Shown: piece after piece, positions 55,901-63,368 of the stretch
Layout of the letters: every line of letters begins with the position of its first letter
Numbering within the stretch: position 1 is the first letter of the stretch
From: CAVQUE01 sp046290435
Lineage (GTDB): Bacteria; Actinomycetota; Acidimicrobiia; Acidimicrobiales; UBA8592
Length of the DNA stretch: 64,000 nt
Direction of reading: 5' to 3'
NCBI GenBank assembly: GCA_046290435.1
Contig: JBKAGO010000033.1
Coordinates: 124,001 to 188,000 of the forward strand
Notes under the pieces: generated by a model
What the model saw: the letters and a program-made list of their open reading frames with translations, nothing else
What the model was told of the DNA's origin: nothing
Database searches by the model: none
Position numbers and translations under genes: made by a program

Positions 55901-56113
55901 GTTGTTGAGCGCATGGCCCAGGTGCAGGGGAGCGGTGACGTTGGGCGGCGGGATGAGGATCGAGTACCGATCGCGCTCGGGCTCGACGGGCAACTCGACC
56001 CCGAAGACCCCCGCTGCGGCCCAGCGCTCCCGTACCGCCGGCTCGGCATCGACGGGCACATAGGCCTTGGGCAACTCGGTGGACGTTCGGGGCGCGACAG
56101 GATCGGAAGACAT
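52907..56113 (-). CDS. valS: Valyl-tRNA synthetase
   Basis: Class I aminoacyl-tRNA synthetase of 1068 residues that charges tRNA-Val. The HIGH motif is HLGH at residues 64-67 (PPPNVTAPLHLGHAL), and the KMSKS loop GQKMSKSLGNGVDPRD is near residue 647. The CP1 editing domain contains VATTRPETMLGDTAVALNP. An insert of ~70 residues (from CPHTGQAFTPEVITTSAGHV) lies between TTDTQDVRM and NTSAKFDLGRNFANKLWNA. The C-terminal coiled coil (DAERARLAKVIEAKAKQVA) is complete. A TAGGAT -10 box ends eight bases before the ATG. It is followed by the overlapping binding-protein gene. Confidence 0.97.
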   Translation of the reverse strand: MSSDPVAPRTSTELPKAYVPVDAEPAVRERWAAAGVFGVELPVEPERDRYSILIPPPNVTAPLHLGHALNNTLQDVLIRFHRMRGDATLWMPGTDHAGIATQTVVEKRLLSEGIKRLDLGREAFVAKTQEWKDEYEAVILDQLQAMGASCDWDRTRFTMDDMCATAVRHAFFVLFRDGLIYRGKRLVNWDPVTRTALADDEVEMTEVDGHMWYLRYPLADGSGHVTVATTRPETMLGDTAVALNPADPRAEQLVGAMVRLPIVDRLIPIVADDHVVMADPDSSDAKARYASGFLKVTPAHDPNDWEIGLRHDLEVINIMGPDGAISDQWGWDLDADPGADAARAFVGLSREDARQAVVDWFDAQGLLEEVRPYTHSVGHSYRSHVPIEPWLSDQWYVAVTDDRLRGSALRALDPDQAPQLPDDVPLRGDTTGDGRLRFHPDRYARTYHAWHDTIRDWCISRQLWWGHQIPVWVRILPLADAAPEVHEALAATDGDDGVPVGSRWVDAGAAHLARRLTEDTIEEAVCVPPGSTLRRLPRTDDSLDEDALVAALETEGFTRDPDVLDTWFSSGLWPLSTMGWPWPADYPEAVGLLDAFNPTSVLSTAREIITLWVSRMVMFNRYFRAGTLPFTDVFIHAMVQDGHGQKMSKSLGNGVDPRDIIHSHGADAMRYTLVQMTTDTQDVRMPVDLVCPHTGQAFTPEVITTSAGHVVTAPVQSSPGDPTKEMVTAFGVATGAVTPTAERPLARNTSAKFDLGRNFANKLWNATRFALRRLDGTTAGDDVVVAADARFVDRWILARLHETVATLERALRHYQFNVYADTLYDFVWRDVCDRYLEAVKPTIDDDRTQQVVLGAVLDTVLRIMHPVCPFVTEALWPAVSDARRGNIDGLDLPPSPLLAGAAWPVVADRLADRDVVDTFDRGDTLAAMIRTLRSERNVAPRKEVTVHAPDAVRELIAACGGAVETLAGVGAVRPLEDERPAVASPLAFEGAEVLVSGLVDELDTDAERARLAKVIEAKAKQVAGFEGRLANPGYVNNAKPELVDETRSLLDAARADLAAAESALAALG

Positions 56114-56121
56114 CGCCGGGA

Positions 56122-56127
56122 ATCCTA
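56122..56127 (-). promoter_or_regulatory. -10 box of valS
   Basis: TAGGAT on the minus strand, eight bases before the valS ATG, so the leader is at most one or two bases. This also argues against a T-box leader. Confidence 0.55.
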
Positions 56128-56328
56128 CCGAGGGGCTCTACCCGTGGCCCGGCTCGTCTCCTGGTCTCGCGCCGGGGCCGTCTGGTCGGGTGGCCCCGTG
56201 GTCGTCGGTCCGGTGGGCACGTCGCCGGGCGGTGTCGGCGGGAGCGCCGACTTCGACCACCGGTTGCCGACGCCAGGGAACGCCTCGGACTGCACTGCTC
56301 CAGCGTCGAGCCTGCGGAAACAACGGAT
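56128..56328. other. Intergenic region upstream of valS
   Basis: About 200 bases with no supportable gene; it should hold the valS -35 region. No T-box specifier or antiterminator sequence was seen. Together with the repeats at 56329-56405 it forms a 369-base gap. Confidence 0.4.
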
Positions 56329-56350
56329 GGTTGAAAGTAAGACTGACCCC
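56329..56350. repeat. Half-element of the ggttgaaagt...gacccc repeat family, right-facing
   Basis: ggttgaaagtaagactgacc, closely similar to the right arm of the perfect palindrome at 13993-14018. It lies beyond the stop of the secreted protein gene at 56483, in inverted orientation to the copy at 57448-57478. Confidence 0.65.
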
Positions 56351-56351
56351 T

Positions 56352-56405
56352 GTGGTGGAGCGGCCTTGTGGTGGAGCGGCCTTGTGGTGGAGCGGCCTTG
56401 TGGTG
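56352..56405. repeat. 16-bp tandem repeat, 3.4 copies
   Basis: Three exact copies of gtggtggagcggcctt plus gtggtg, in non-coding DNA directly beside the half-element at 56329-56350. Confidence 0.9.
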
Positions 56406-56482
56406 CGAACGCGACGGTGCCCCGGCTGCTTGGGGCTGCCGGGGCACGTCGGTGGGGGAGGGGAGGGCGGGGATCGGCGGGG

Positions 56483-57265
56483 TCAGCGACCCAGGAGTTC
56501 GCCGACGAAGCGGAGGCTGTCCTTGGCGCCGCGGGATTCGCGGCCGACCTGGTACTCGGTCACGAAGGCCAGCTGGGAGAGCTTGTCGGCATCGGCCTCG
56601 CTGATGCGGAACCGGACGAAGTCGGTCTCGCCGTCTTCGAGCTCGGCGTCGCCGTTGAGGCTCGAGTGGTCACGGCGGGGGAAGTACAGATCGAGCCCGT
56701 CCGCATCGGGCACGGTGACGCGGAAGTCCTGCAGGCTCGGTGCCAGGCCGCGGTAGGTGATCTCGGCCCACAGGTCGCCGTTGTCGCCCTTGCGGATGGT
56801 GCGGTCGATGATCTCGTAGTCGGCGCCGGTGTAGCGGACCACCGGAACCCGGATGGTGGTGGAAGCATTGCGGCTCTCGCCGAAGGCGGTCCAGCTGAAC
56901 TTCACGTCGACGAGCACCTGACGGCCGGCGTCGGCCGGCACGGTCACCCGCAAGGCCATGACGTCGACACGCCCCTTCTTCAGGCTGGAGCCCTGCATCA
57001 GCGCGGTGTGGTCGCCGGTGTTGGCCGGGTACGAGACCTCGACGCCGTCGCGGCCCGACGCCTGCAGACGGAAGTCGTCGACATCGGTGAGGCCCTTCCA
57101 CTGCAGCAGCACCCAGGCGGTGTCGCCGGCGGTGACCGCGGCGGTGCGGGTCGTGCGCAGTTCGAGGCTCTTCCTCTCGTAGTTCGAGCCCTGGGCTCCT
57201 GCAGCCGGTGCCATCGCGAGCACCAGTGCTGCGATGACGGCGATGACGAGCGTCTTGGTCTTCAT
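56483..57265 (-). CDS. Secreted protein with two related beta-sandwich-like repeats
   Basis: 260 residues. The signal peptide is MKTKTLVIAVIAALVLAMAP, cut near AGAQG. Two similar halves follow: residues ~30-140 (WVLLQWKGLTDVDDFRLQAS, DGVEVSYPAN, DHTALMQGSSLKKGRVDVMA) and ~145-255 (WAEITYRGLAPSLQDFRVTV, DGLDLYFPRRDHSSLNGDAE, DFVRFRISEADADKLSQLAF). The shared pattern suggests duplicated immunoglobulin-like domains; no enzyme motif or anchor. The protein is probably released or loosely wall-bound. Inverted half-elements of one repeat family flank the gene. Confidence 0.85.
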   Translation of the reverse strand: MKTKTLVIAVIAALVLAMAPAAGAQGSNYERKSLELRTTRTAAVTAGDTAWVLLQWKGLTDVDDFRLQASGRDGVEVSYPANTGDHTALMQGSSLKKGRVDVMALRVTVPADAGRQVLVDVKFSWTAFGESRNASTTIRVPVVRYTGADYEIIDRTIRKGDNGDLWAEITYRGLAPSLQDFRVTVPDADGLDLYFPRRDHSSLNGDAELEDGETDFVRFRISEADADKLSQLAFVTEYQVGRESRGAKDSLRFVGELLGR

Positions 57266-57447
57266 GTCCCTACTCCGGATCGTCGGCGTTGTGCCCGGCG
57301 CGATCGCCGGGTCGTTTCGACACCATCCCGATCGGCGGCCACCGTCCGGCGTGAACGACTCCGGGCAGCCCTACCCCACGGGTTGAGGCAGAAGCCCCGG
57401 GCCGGAGGACCCAGGCGGGTGTAGGGCTGGGGTTGGAGGGCAGGGCA

Positions 57448-57478
57448 GGGGTCAAGTCAGGGTCACTGTTTCAACCCA
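57448..57478. repeat. Half-element of the repeat family, left-facing
   Basis: Begins ggggtcaagtc and ends tttcaaccca, matching the outer parts of the left arm at 13936-13961 with a divergent middle. It lies ~180 bases upstream of the secreted protein gene and pairs with the copy at 56329-56350. Confidence 0.6.
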
Positions 57479-57544
57479 CCGTGGGATCGGCCGGGAGGAT
57501 CGAGTTGGTGCTGCAATCCCCAGTGGTTCGCCCCCCGGCGGCGC

Positions 57545-57964
57545 TCAGAGTTCGACGGGGCCTTCGAGGTCGATGTCGGTGCCGGCGCAGTCGCCGCTGA
57601 TCTCAGAGACGATCTCGGCGAGATCGGGTTCGGCGTCGAGGCGGGCCACGAACTCGGCGTGGGCCTGCTCGGTGAGGCCGTAGGCCTCGAGCTGTTCGGT
57701 CCGCATGGTCTCGATCTCGGCCAGGTCGTCGAACGCGAACCGGGTCAGGTCGCACTGCCATGCGGCTTCGAACTCGACGTGGGTGCGGGTTTCCTCGTCG
57801 AGCGTGGCCAGCGCGTCGGAGGCCGAGGCGGTGTCCTCGCTCGGGGCGCTGCACGCCGCGCCGGTGGCGAGGCCGGCTGCGATCGCAGCCGTGGCGACGA
57901 AACGACGGGCGCGGCCGTGGCGGCGGTCGGTGACGGGGAGTGTGGAGGCGGTGGGTGTGAACAT
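57545..57964 (-). CDS. Small exported protein, candidate lipoprotein
   Basis: 139 residues. An Arg-rich N-terminus (RRHGRARR) precedes a short hydrophobic run and the sequence GLATGAACSAPSE; the Cys could be lipidated, but the residue three before it is Gly, so the lipobox is weak. The mature part is acidic and helical (DEETRTHVEFEAAWQCDLTRF, EQLEAYGLTEQAHAEF) and holds two more cysteines. No family was recognised. It stands alone between the secreted protein and the GT2 gene on the same strand. Confidence 0.7.
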   Translation of the reverse strand: MFTPTASTLPVTDRRHGRARRFVATAAIAAGLATGAACSAPSEDTASASDALATLDEETRTHVEFEAAWQCDLTRFAFDDLAEIETMRTEQLEAYGLTEQAHAEFVARLDAEPDLAEIVSEISGDCAGTDIDLEGPVEL

Positions 57965-58136
57965 GGGTGGCTCCTGGTGTCGGGTGGTCTCGGTGACTGT
58001 GGCGGTGTCTCGGGGGTGTCCGGGTATCGGCTGCTTGGGTGCGAGAGGCTGCGGCGTCGGCCGGCGTCGGTGCAGGCGTGGAGTTGGTGGGGGTGTGGAA
58101 ATGGCGGTTGTGGCGATGCAACCGGTGCGGTTCGGC

Positions 58137-59531
58137 TCAGCTCGAGGCGAAGCCCTTACGGTGTTGGACGCCCCATTCGGTGCGGCCCTCGAGGAACAAC
58201 TTCAGGCCCCAGAGACGCCAGATGGCGGTCGCGGGACGGAACACGAACTGCTCGAACACGACATGGCCCACCAGTCGGAGGCGGTCTCGCGTGGTGCGGT
58301 AGGTCGCGAAGACGACCTGATCGAGGATCAGCACGAGATACGTCGCGCACATGCCCACCATGTAGGTGCCGAGGATGGGCGTCAGGTCGCCGAACGCGAT
58401 CCAGCCCGTCGACAGCCCGATGATCACCAGAACCGTGCCCAGGACCTCGAGAATCGGAGCGAACGCTTCGACGACCGCGAAGTACGGCATGGCCAGCGTG
58501 CCGGCGGTGCCGTAACGGGGGTTGCCGATCATCCGGCGGTGGCGCAACAGCACGTCCAGCAGTCCCCGGAACCAGCGGTTGCGCTGGCGGGCGAGCATAC
58601 GGATCGAGTCGGGAGCCTCGGTGAACGCGACCGGGTCGGGCGAGAACACGACGCCGGCGCGTTCGCCGTTGTCGTAGGCGTGACGGCGCAACCGCACCAC
58701 CAGTTCCATGTCCTCGCCGACCGAGCGGTGCTCGTAGCCGCCGACGTCGAGAACGGCGTTGCGGCGGAACAGGCCGAACGCGCCGCTGATGATCAGGTTG
58801 CCACCGAGGGGATTCCAGGCGAGGCGCCCGACGAGGAAGGCCCGGGCGTACTCGACGGCCTGCGCGCCGACCAGCAGGTTGGTCGGGGCCACGAGATGCT
58901 CGACCCGGTGGCGGTGGGCCTTCGCCCCGTTGACCAGACGGATCGTGCCACCGACGGCGACGGTCGATGCGTCGGCCAGGAAGGGTGGCACCAGCTGCTG
59001 GAGTGCATCGCTCGACACCAGCGTGTCGGCGTCGATGGCGCAGACGAGGTCGCCCGACGCCAGGTTGATGGCGGCATTGAGCGCGTCGGCCTTGCCGCCG
59101 TTGAGCTTGTCGGCGACGACCAGTCGGGGTTCGCTGGTCGAGTGGTACAGCTGGCGTATGGGTTCGGTGTCGAGCACACGCTGGAACGCCGTGTGCACCG
59201 GTGACAGCTCGAACGCCTCGGTCAGCCGCTCCATGGTCGCGTCGGAGGATCCGTCGTTGACGACGACCACCTCGAGGTTCGGGTAGGTCAGCGCCAGGAG
59301 CCCCGCGACCGAGTCGGCGATCGTGACCTCTTCGTTGTACGCCGGGACGAGCACCGAGATCCGCGGCGCCAACGGCGAGGTGAGCATCTGGCGCCACAAC
59401 TGGTGGCGGTCACGCTGGCGGATCCGACGCATCTCGAACGCGGCGGACACATACAGGGTCAGCTGGCCGATGACCGAGATGGCGACCACCACGAACAGCA
59501 CCCCGATGACGATGTCGCTCGCCGCGGTCAT
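58137..59531 (-). CDS. Membrane-bound processive-type family 2 glycosyltransferase
   Basis: 464 residues. One N-terminal membrane helix (IVIGVLFVVVAISVIGQLTL), then a GT2 domain with RISVLVPAYNEEVTIADSVA, VVVVNDGSSDATME, KADALNAAINLASGDLVCAI, metal-binding DADT, GEDMELVVRLRR and the RQRNRW (Q-x-x-R-W) motif of processive and hyaluronan/poly-GlcNAc-like synthases. Two or three C-terminal membrane segments follow (LEVLGTVLVIIGLSTGWIAF). It probably polymerises or exports a beta-linked glycan. The ATG at 59531 overlaps the stop of the HEAT-repeat gene, so the two are coupled. Confidence 0.92.
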   Translation of the reverse strand: MTAASDIVIGVLFVVVAISVIGQLTLYVSAAFEMRRIRQRDRHQLWRQMLTSPLAPRISVLVPAYNEEVTIADSVAGLLALTYPNLEVVVVNDGSSDATMERLTEAFELSPVHTAFQRVLDTEPIRQLYHSTSEPRLVVADKLNGGKADALNAAINLASGDLVCAIDADTLVSSDALQQLVPPFLADASTVAVGGTIRLVNGAKAHRHRVEHLVAPTNLLVGAQAVEYARAFLVGRLAWNPLGGNLIISGAFGLFRRNAVLDVGGYEHRSVGEDMELVVRLRRHAYDNGERAGVVFSPDPVAFTEAPDSIRMLARQRNRWFRGLLDVLLRHRRMIGNPRYGTAGTLAMPYFAVVEAFAPILEVLGTVLVIIGLSTGWIAFGDLTPILGTYMVGMCATYLVLILDQVVFATYRTTRDRLRLVGHVVFEQFVFRPATAIWRLWGLKLFLEGRTEWGVQHRKGFASS

Positions 59532-60697
59532 GCCGCGCGGCCTTCGGTTCGGTCGTCGGCATCGTCGGAGCCCCATGGGTCGAGCCCACGGGGTATCGGC
59601 GCCGGGGTCACGGCCCGGCCGCCCTTCGCCTCGACGTCGTCGAGGACCCGCTGCGCCATGTCGCGGGCGTAGGGGTCGGTGTCGGCGAGGTGGGAGCGCA
59701 GGACCAGCGCGCCGGTGGGACCCATGGTCGCCAGGCTCCGCCCCGCCTCTTGGCGGACTTTCCAGGACCGGTCCGACAGCAGGCGTCCGACGGGAGCCGC
59801 CAGCGCCTCGCCGCCGGGGCCGGCGACCGCGGCGAGCGCCGCGGCGCGCACCTCGGCATCGGTGTCGTCGAGCAGCCCGCGGATGCGTTCCACGCCGTCA
59901 CCCATCGGAAGGAGCGAACGGGCCGCCATGGCCCGACGGTCGACCCGGTCCGACACCAGGTGACGACCCACCGCGGTGCCGAGCCGAGGATCTCGGAGCG
60001 TGCCTGCGACCTCGAGCGCCCACACGACGCCGGCGCCATCGGCCTCGCGCAGGTACTCGCCCAGCGGCTCGACGATGCGGCCGTCACCTTGGAGCAGCGC
60101 ATGCTGGGCCGCGAAACGCACCGCATCGCTGGGATCGTCCAGCAACGCCAGCAACCGCGGGGCGGCGTGCGCGATGTCCTCGCGTTCGAGGTGCTCGGCG
60201 GCGCGGGAACGCACGATCGGATGGCGATCGTCGAGCAGGACCGTCCTGCGGGGATCGCCGGCCGGCAGCAACGGACACAACGAGGCGGCCTGCACGCGGC
60301 GACGCCAGCGGCGGCTGCGGAGACGACGGACGATGGCCCGGGTCGTGCCGGTCACCGCCACGATGTTGCGGAGGCGCTCGTCGGCTTCTCCGTCGAGGTC
60401 GGCGGTGAGGTTCTGGAGCACGGGCAGCAGCACCGAGGCCGGGATGCCGACCAGCTTCTCGGCGGCGTCGGCGGCGACCTCCTCGTCGCTGAACAGCACC
60501 GTGGCCAGGTCGGCGGTGAGCTTGGCCATCCGGCGGCGGCGAACGATGCGGCGCAGGTCCGACACCGCGCCGATCACCAGGTAGGCCGCGGCCATGGCCG
60601 TGACCATGACGAACAGGACGCGCAGGTTGCCCAGGGCGGTGATCACGTCGGTGAACACGAACCCGAGGGCGTAGCCATGGAGCCAGGCTGTCGCCAT
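59528..60697 (-). CDS. HEAT-repeat protein with N-terminal membrane helix
   Basis: 389 residues. A hydrophobic N-terminal segment (LRVLFVMVTAMAAAYLVIGA) is followed by a basic stretch (RRIVRRRR), then helical HEAT/PBS-like repeats: DDRHPIVRSRAAEHLEREDI, DDPSDAVRFAAQHALLQGDG, DDTDAEVRAAALAAVAGPGG, DRSWKVRQEAGRSLATMGPT. Such repeats bind partner proteins. The gene lies between the degenerate signalling protein and the membrane glycosyltransferase and overlaps the latter, so it may link a signal to polysaccharide synthesis, as HEAT partners do in some exopolysaccharide systems. This role is inference. Confidence 0.85.
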   Translation of the reverse strand: MATAWLHGYALGFVFTDVITALGNLRVLFVMVTAMAAAYLVIGAVSDLRRIVRRRRMAKLTADLATVLFSDEEVAADAAEKLVGIPASVLLPVLQNLTADLDGEADERLRNIVAVTGTTRAIVRRLRSRRWRRRVQAASLCPLLPAGDPRRTVLLDDRHPIVRSRAAEHLEREDIAHAAPRLLALLDDPSDAVRFAAQHALLQGDGRIVEPLGEYLREADGAGVVWALEVAGTLRDPRLGTAVGRHLVSDRVDRRAMAARSLLPMGDGVERIRGLLDDTDAEVRAAALAAVAGPGGEALAAPVGRLLSDRSWKVRQEAGRSLATMGPTGALVLRSHLADTDPYARDMAQRVLDDVEAKGGRAVTPAPIPRGLDPWGSDDADDRTEGRAA

Positions 60698-60704
60698 CGT
60701 CGCC

Positions 60705-62648
60705 TCAGCCGTCCAGGAGGCGGCCGGCGCGGTGCACCAGCAGCGTCGTCGAGAAGGGCTTGCGGATGACGTCGGCGACACCGAGGTCCAGCGCCAGGCG
60801 GATGTCGGCCTCGGCGGCACGTGCGGTGACGACCAGGACGTCCATGTGCGACAGCACGCCGCTGGGGCGCAGGCTGCGCAGCAGCGTCAGACCGTCGATG
60901 CCGCCGACGTCCACCTCGAGCAGTAACAGGCGCGGCAACGCGTCGGTCGCGGACTCGGTGAGCCGATCGAGGGCGTCGCGCCCGTCGGTCAGCAGATCGC
61001 AGCGGTGACCGCGGTCGGCGAGGAGCGAGACGAGCATCTCGCCCAGCACCGGGTCGGGGTCGACGATCAACACGTCGACGGCGCGTTCGCCGACCGGCCG
61101 CCAGGTGGTGGGCACCACGCCGGGTCCGCCGCTGCGGCGCGACCTGTCGATGGCGTTGTCGCCGGCGGCGACGAGCTCGGCGGCGTCGCGGCCGTCGGAG
61201 GGGAACTCGGCCACACCGATCTCGATACCGGCGCCTTCGGTGGCCAGACGAGGCGCCAGCGCTGACATGCGGTTGACACCCACCCGCCGCGCTGCGCCCT
61301 GCAGGGCGACCACGAAATGGCGGGCGTCGCGGCGCCCGACCACGTCGCTACGCCGGAACTCCCGGGTCAACGTCTCGGCGATGTGGTCGACCTGGGTGTC
61401 GTCGATGGCGTCGCCCAGGGTGATCGAGGCGACCGATGTCGTGGTCCCGGATCGTTGCGCAGCCACCAGCGACCGGTCGATCAGCACCCGTGCGGCCGGC
61501 CAGCTGAGGAGGGCGCCGGTCTCGGCGACCGAGGGGTCGGCATCGGCCGCGGCCTGACGCATCTGCACCGCGACGCGAATGGCGACCCCGTCGTCGAGGA
61601 CGTCGCCCAGCATGATGCCGAGATGCTCGGCCTTCACCGTGGTGACGGCGTCGTGGCTGCCGAGCCACACGACCGGCGCGCGGCGTGCTGCGGGGGTTGC
61701 CCGGATCAACCGGGTCATGTCGAGCGCCAGCTTCGGCGGCACGGGTGCGCCGAACACGACGGCGGTTCCGTCGTTGGCCGCGACCTGCAACAGGTCGTCG
61801 GGGCGGGGCACCAGCGTGCACTCGAAACCGTGCGCCTCCAGCACCGGAGCCGCGTCGTCGGCCCCGCAGATCAAGGCGGTCAGGTGGGCGTCGCGGGCGG
61901 CCCGCTGCCGGAAGATCTCCTCGGACACCGTGTCCGGTGGGCTCGACAGCGCCAGCAACGTCGCGCACATCGTCGCGAGCTCCCGCTGCACCGGCAGCGG
62001 CGCGTCGTTGTGCAACACGATGACCCTGGCGAGGTAGGTCTCGGCCGCAGCCTGCAGGGCCGTGCGCATCGTGGGCCCGAGCGAGGCCCCGATCTTGGCG
62101 ACGATGGCCGCCGGTTCGTCACCGTCATCGGGCAGCCGGGTCGACTCGTGGCGTATCCGGTGCCCGCGGCTCGCCAATACCCAGAGGATCGCGTCGAACT
62201 GGGCATCGGCCTTGCCGATCGCCAGGACGGTGCCGGCTGTGGTCGGCGCGTTCTCGAGCTGCGCGATCGCACTGGCGAGCATCGTCCGCAGATCCTCGAC
62301 CGCACCTGCCAGGTGGACACCGGTGGTGGCGTCGAGGCTCTCGTCGCCGAAGCGGCTCTCGATGTGGCGGGCGAGCTGGGCGAGGCTGTGCTGTTGCAGC
62401 GCTCCCATGCCGCGGGCCAGCGTGGCTGCGGCCGTCGACGCAGCCTGGACCTCGTCGTCGCCGAGCGGTCGGTCGAGCAGGCGATGGGCCTGCAGCTCGA
62501 TGATGGTCAGCTGTTGTTCGACCCGGGCGCGGATGCGCTGCCAGATGGCCTGGCCGTTGGGTGCGGGCGCGTCGGCATCGCCGACGTCTGCGTCGGCGAT
62601 GGTCCCATCGGTTGGGTGAGGATCGACCGCCCCAGCGGAATCGCTCAT
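60705..62648 (-). CDS. Hpt / GGDEF-like / receiver-domain signalling protein with degenerate active sites
   Basis: 647 residues, soluble. An N-terminal helical Hpt-like region (~30-130) reads STAAATLARGMGALQQHSLA, with no His at the usual phosphorylation position. The middle (~370-520) resembles a diguanylate-cyclase fold, but the GGDEF site reads VVGRRDARHFVVAL, so cyclase activity is unlikely. The C-terminal receiver (~525-647) keeps the acidic pair (VLIVDPDP), a Thr (VVTARA) and Lys (IRKPFS), yet the phosphoacceptor Asp is Glu (LLLLEVDVGGIDG). It is a scaffold or constitutive-state output protein. It precedes the HEAT-repeat gene by seven bases and is probably co-transcribed with it and the glycosyltransferase. 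Confidence 0.85.
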   Translation of the reverse strand: MSDSAGAVDPHPTDGTIADADVGDADAPAPNGQAIWQRIRARVEQQLTIIELQAHRLLDRPLGDDEVQAASTAAATLARGMGALQQHSLAQLARHIESRFGDESLDATTGVHLAGAVEDLRTMLASAIAQLENAPTTAGTVLAIGKADAQFDAILWVLASRGHRIRHESTRLPDDGDEPAAIVAKIGASLGPTMRTALQAAAETYLARVIVLHNDAPLPVQRELATMCATLLALSSPPDTVSEEIFRQRAARDAHLTALICGADDAAPVLEAHGFECTLVPRPDDLLQVAANDGTAVVFGAPVPPKLALDMTRLIRATPAARRAPVVWLGSHDAVTTVKAEHLGIMLGDVLDDGVAIRVAVQMRQAAADADPSVAETGALLSWPAARVLIDRSLVAAQRSGTTTSVASITLGDAIDDTQVDHIAETLTREFRRSDVVGRRDARHFVVALQGAARRVGVNRMSALAPRLATEGAGIEIGVAEFPSDGRDAAELVAAGDNAIDRSRRSGGPGVVPTTWRPVGERAVDVLIVDPDPVLGEMLVSLLADRGHRCDLLTDGRDALDRLTESATDALPRLLLLEVDVGGIDGLTLLRSLRPSGVLSHMDVLVVTARAAEADIRLALDLGVADVIRKPFSTTLLVHRAGRLLDG

Positions 62649-62741
62649 GACGGTCCATCGGCCACCAGGCTGCTTCGTTGAGCCGAACGGCCCACGCGGC
62701 GGGCCGCAGCGTTCCGTTACGGGCGGTTCGCGGGCAGGCCG

Positions 62742-63368
62742 TCAGCGGCAGGTGGCCCAGACCGCATACAGCGGGTCGACGCCGAGGCCGGGCGACACGA
62801 GCGTCTCGATCGTGGCCGGTCGGTAGGCGCCGGTCGCCTCCAGGTAGCGCGCCACCAGCGCGCATCGACCCGCATCGTCGAGGTGCAGCCAGCCCCTGAT
62901 GGCCTTGGTGGGAAAGCACCGGTTGGAGAAGCTGGCGATGAACCGTCCGCCGGGGCGCAGGACGCGGGCCGCGTCGGCGAGTACCTCGACGGGGCGGGTC
63001 AGGTAGTCGACCGACACCGCACACAACACATCATCGAAGGCGGCGTCGTCGAAGGGGAGCGCCGGGTCGGCGTTGAGATCGTGGACGACGACAGTGTCGG
63101 CCATGGGGTTGGCATCGAGCTCGGCGGCGTTCATGCCGAGCACCGTCAACGATCGGGGTCGTTCGGTCAGATGCGACACCCATGACGACATGAGGTCGCA
63201 GACGTCGCCGCTGACACCCATGCGGGTGTAGAAGGTGCCGAGTTCGGCGATTGCATGGTCGTCGATGTGGGTGACCAGGCGGGTGAACGAATAGAAGCCG
63301 GCGTCGTCGGAGGGGTCGGCGCGATCGAAGAAGCCCGGCGGGAAGCCGTGGGGATCGACAGTGCTCAC
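62742..63368 (-). CDS. SAM-dependent methyltransferase (type 11-like)
   Basis: 208 residues. The SAM site is less canonical than usual: RSLTVLGMNAAELDANPMAD is followed by VVHDLNADPALPFDDAAFDD, VLCAVSVDYLTRPVEVLADA and ARVLRPGGRFIASFSNRCFP, which together give a class I fold with the post-motif II LRPGG loop. Substrate unknown. Its ATG overlaps the serB stop by four bases, so it is translated along with serB. The C-terminus (GLGVDPLYAVWATCR) is complete. Confidence 0.85.
   Translation of the reverse strand: MSTVDPHGFPPGFFDRADPSDDAGFYSFTRLVTHIDDHAIAELGTFYTRMGVSGDVCDLMSSWVSHLTERPRSLTVLGMNAAELDANPMADTVVVHDLNADPALPFDDAAFDDVLCAVSVDYLTRPVEVLADAARVLRPGGRFIASFSNRCFPTKAIRGWLHLDDAGRCALVARYLEATGAYRPATIETLVSPGLGVDPLYAVWATCR

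Noticed and set aside
56114..56340. T-box riboswitch ahead of valS
   Set aside because: No antiterminator core is visible, and the -10 box eight bases before the ATG leaves no leader.
52784..57424. A 1546-codon plus-strand open frame opposite valS
   Set aside because: Purely antisense to valS and the secreted protein gene; Arg/Gly/His-rich composition typical of GC-rich shadow translation.
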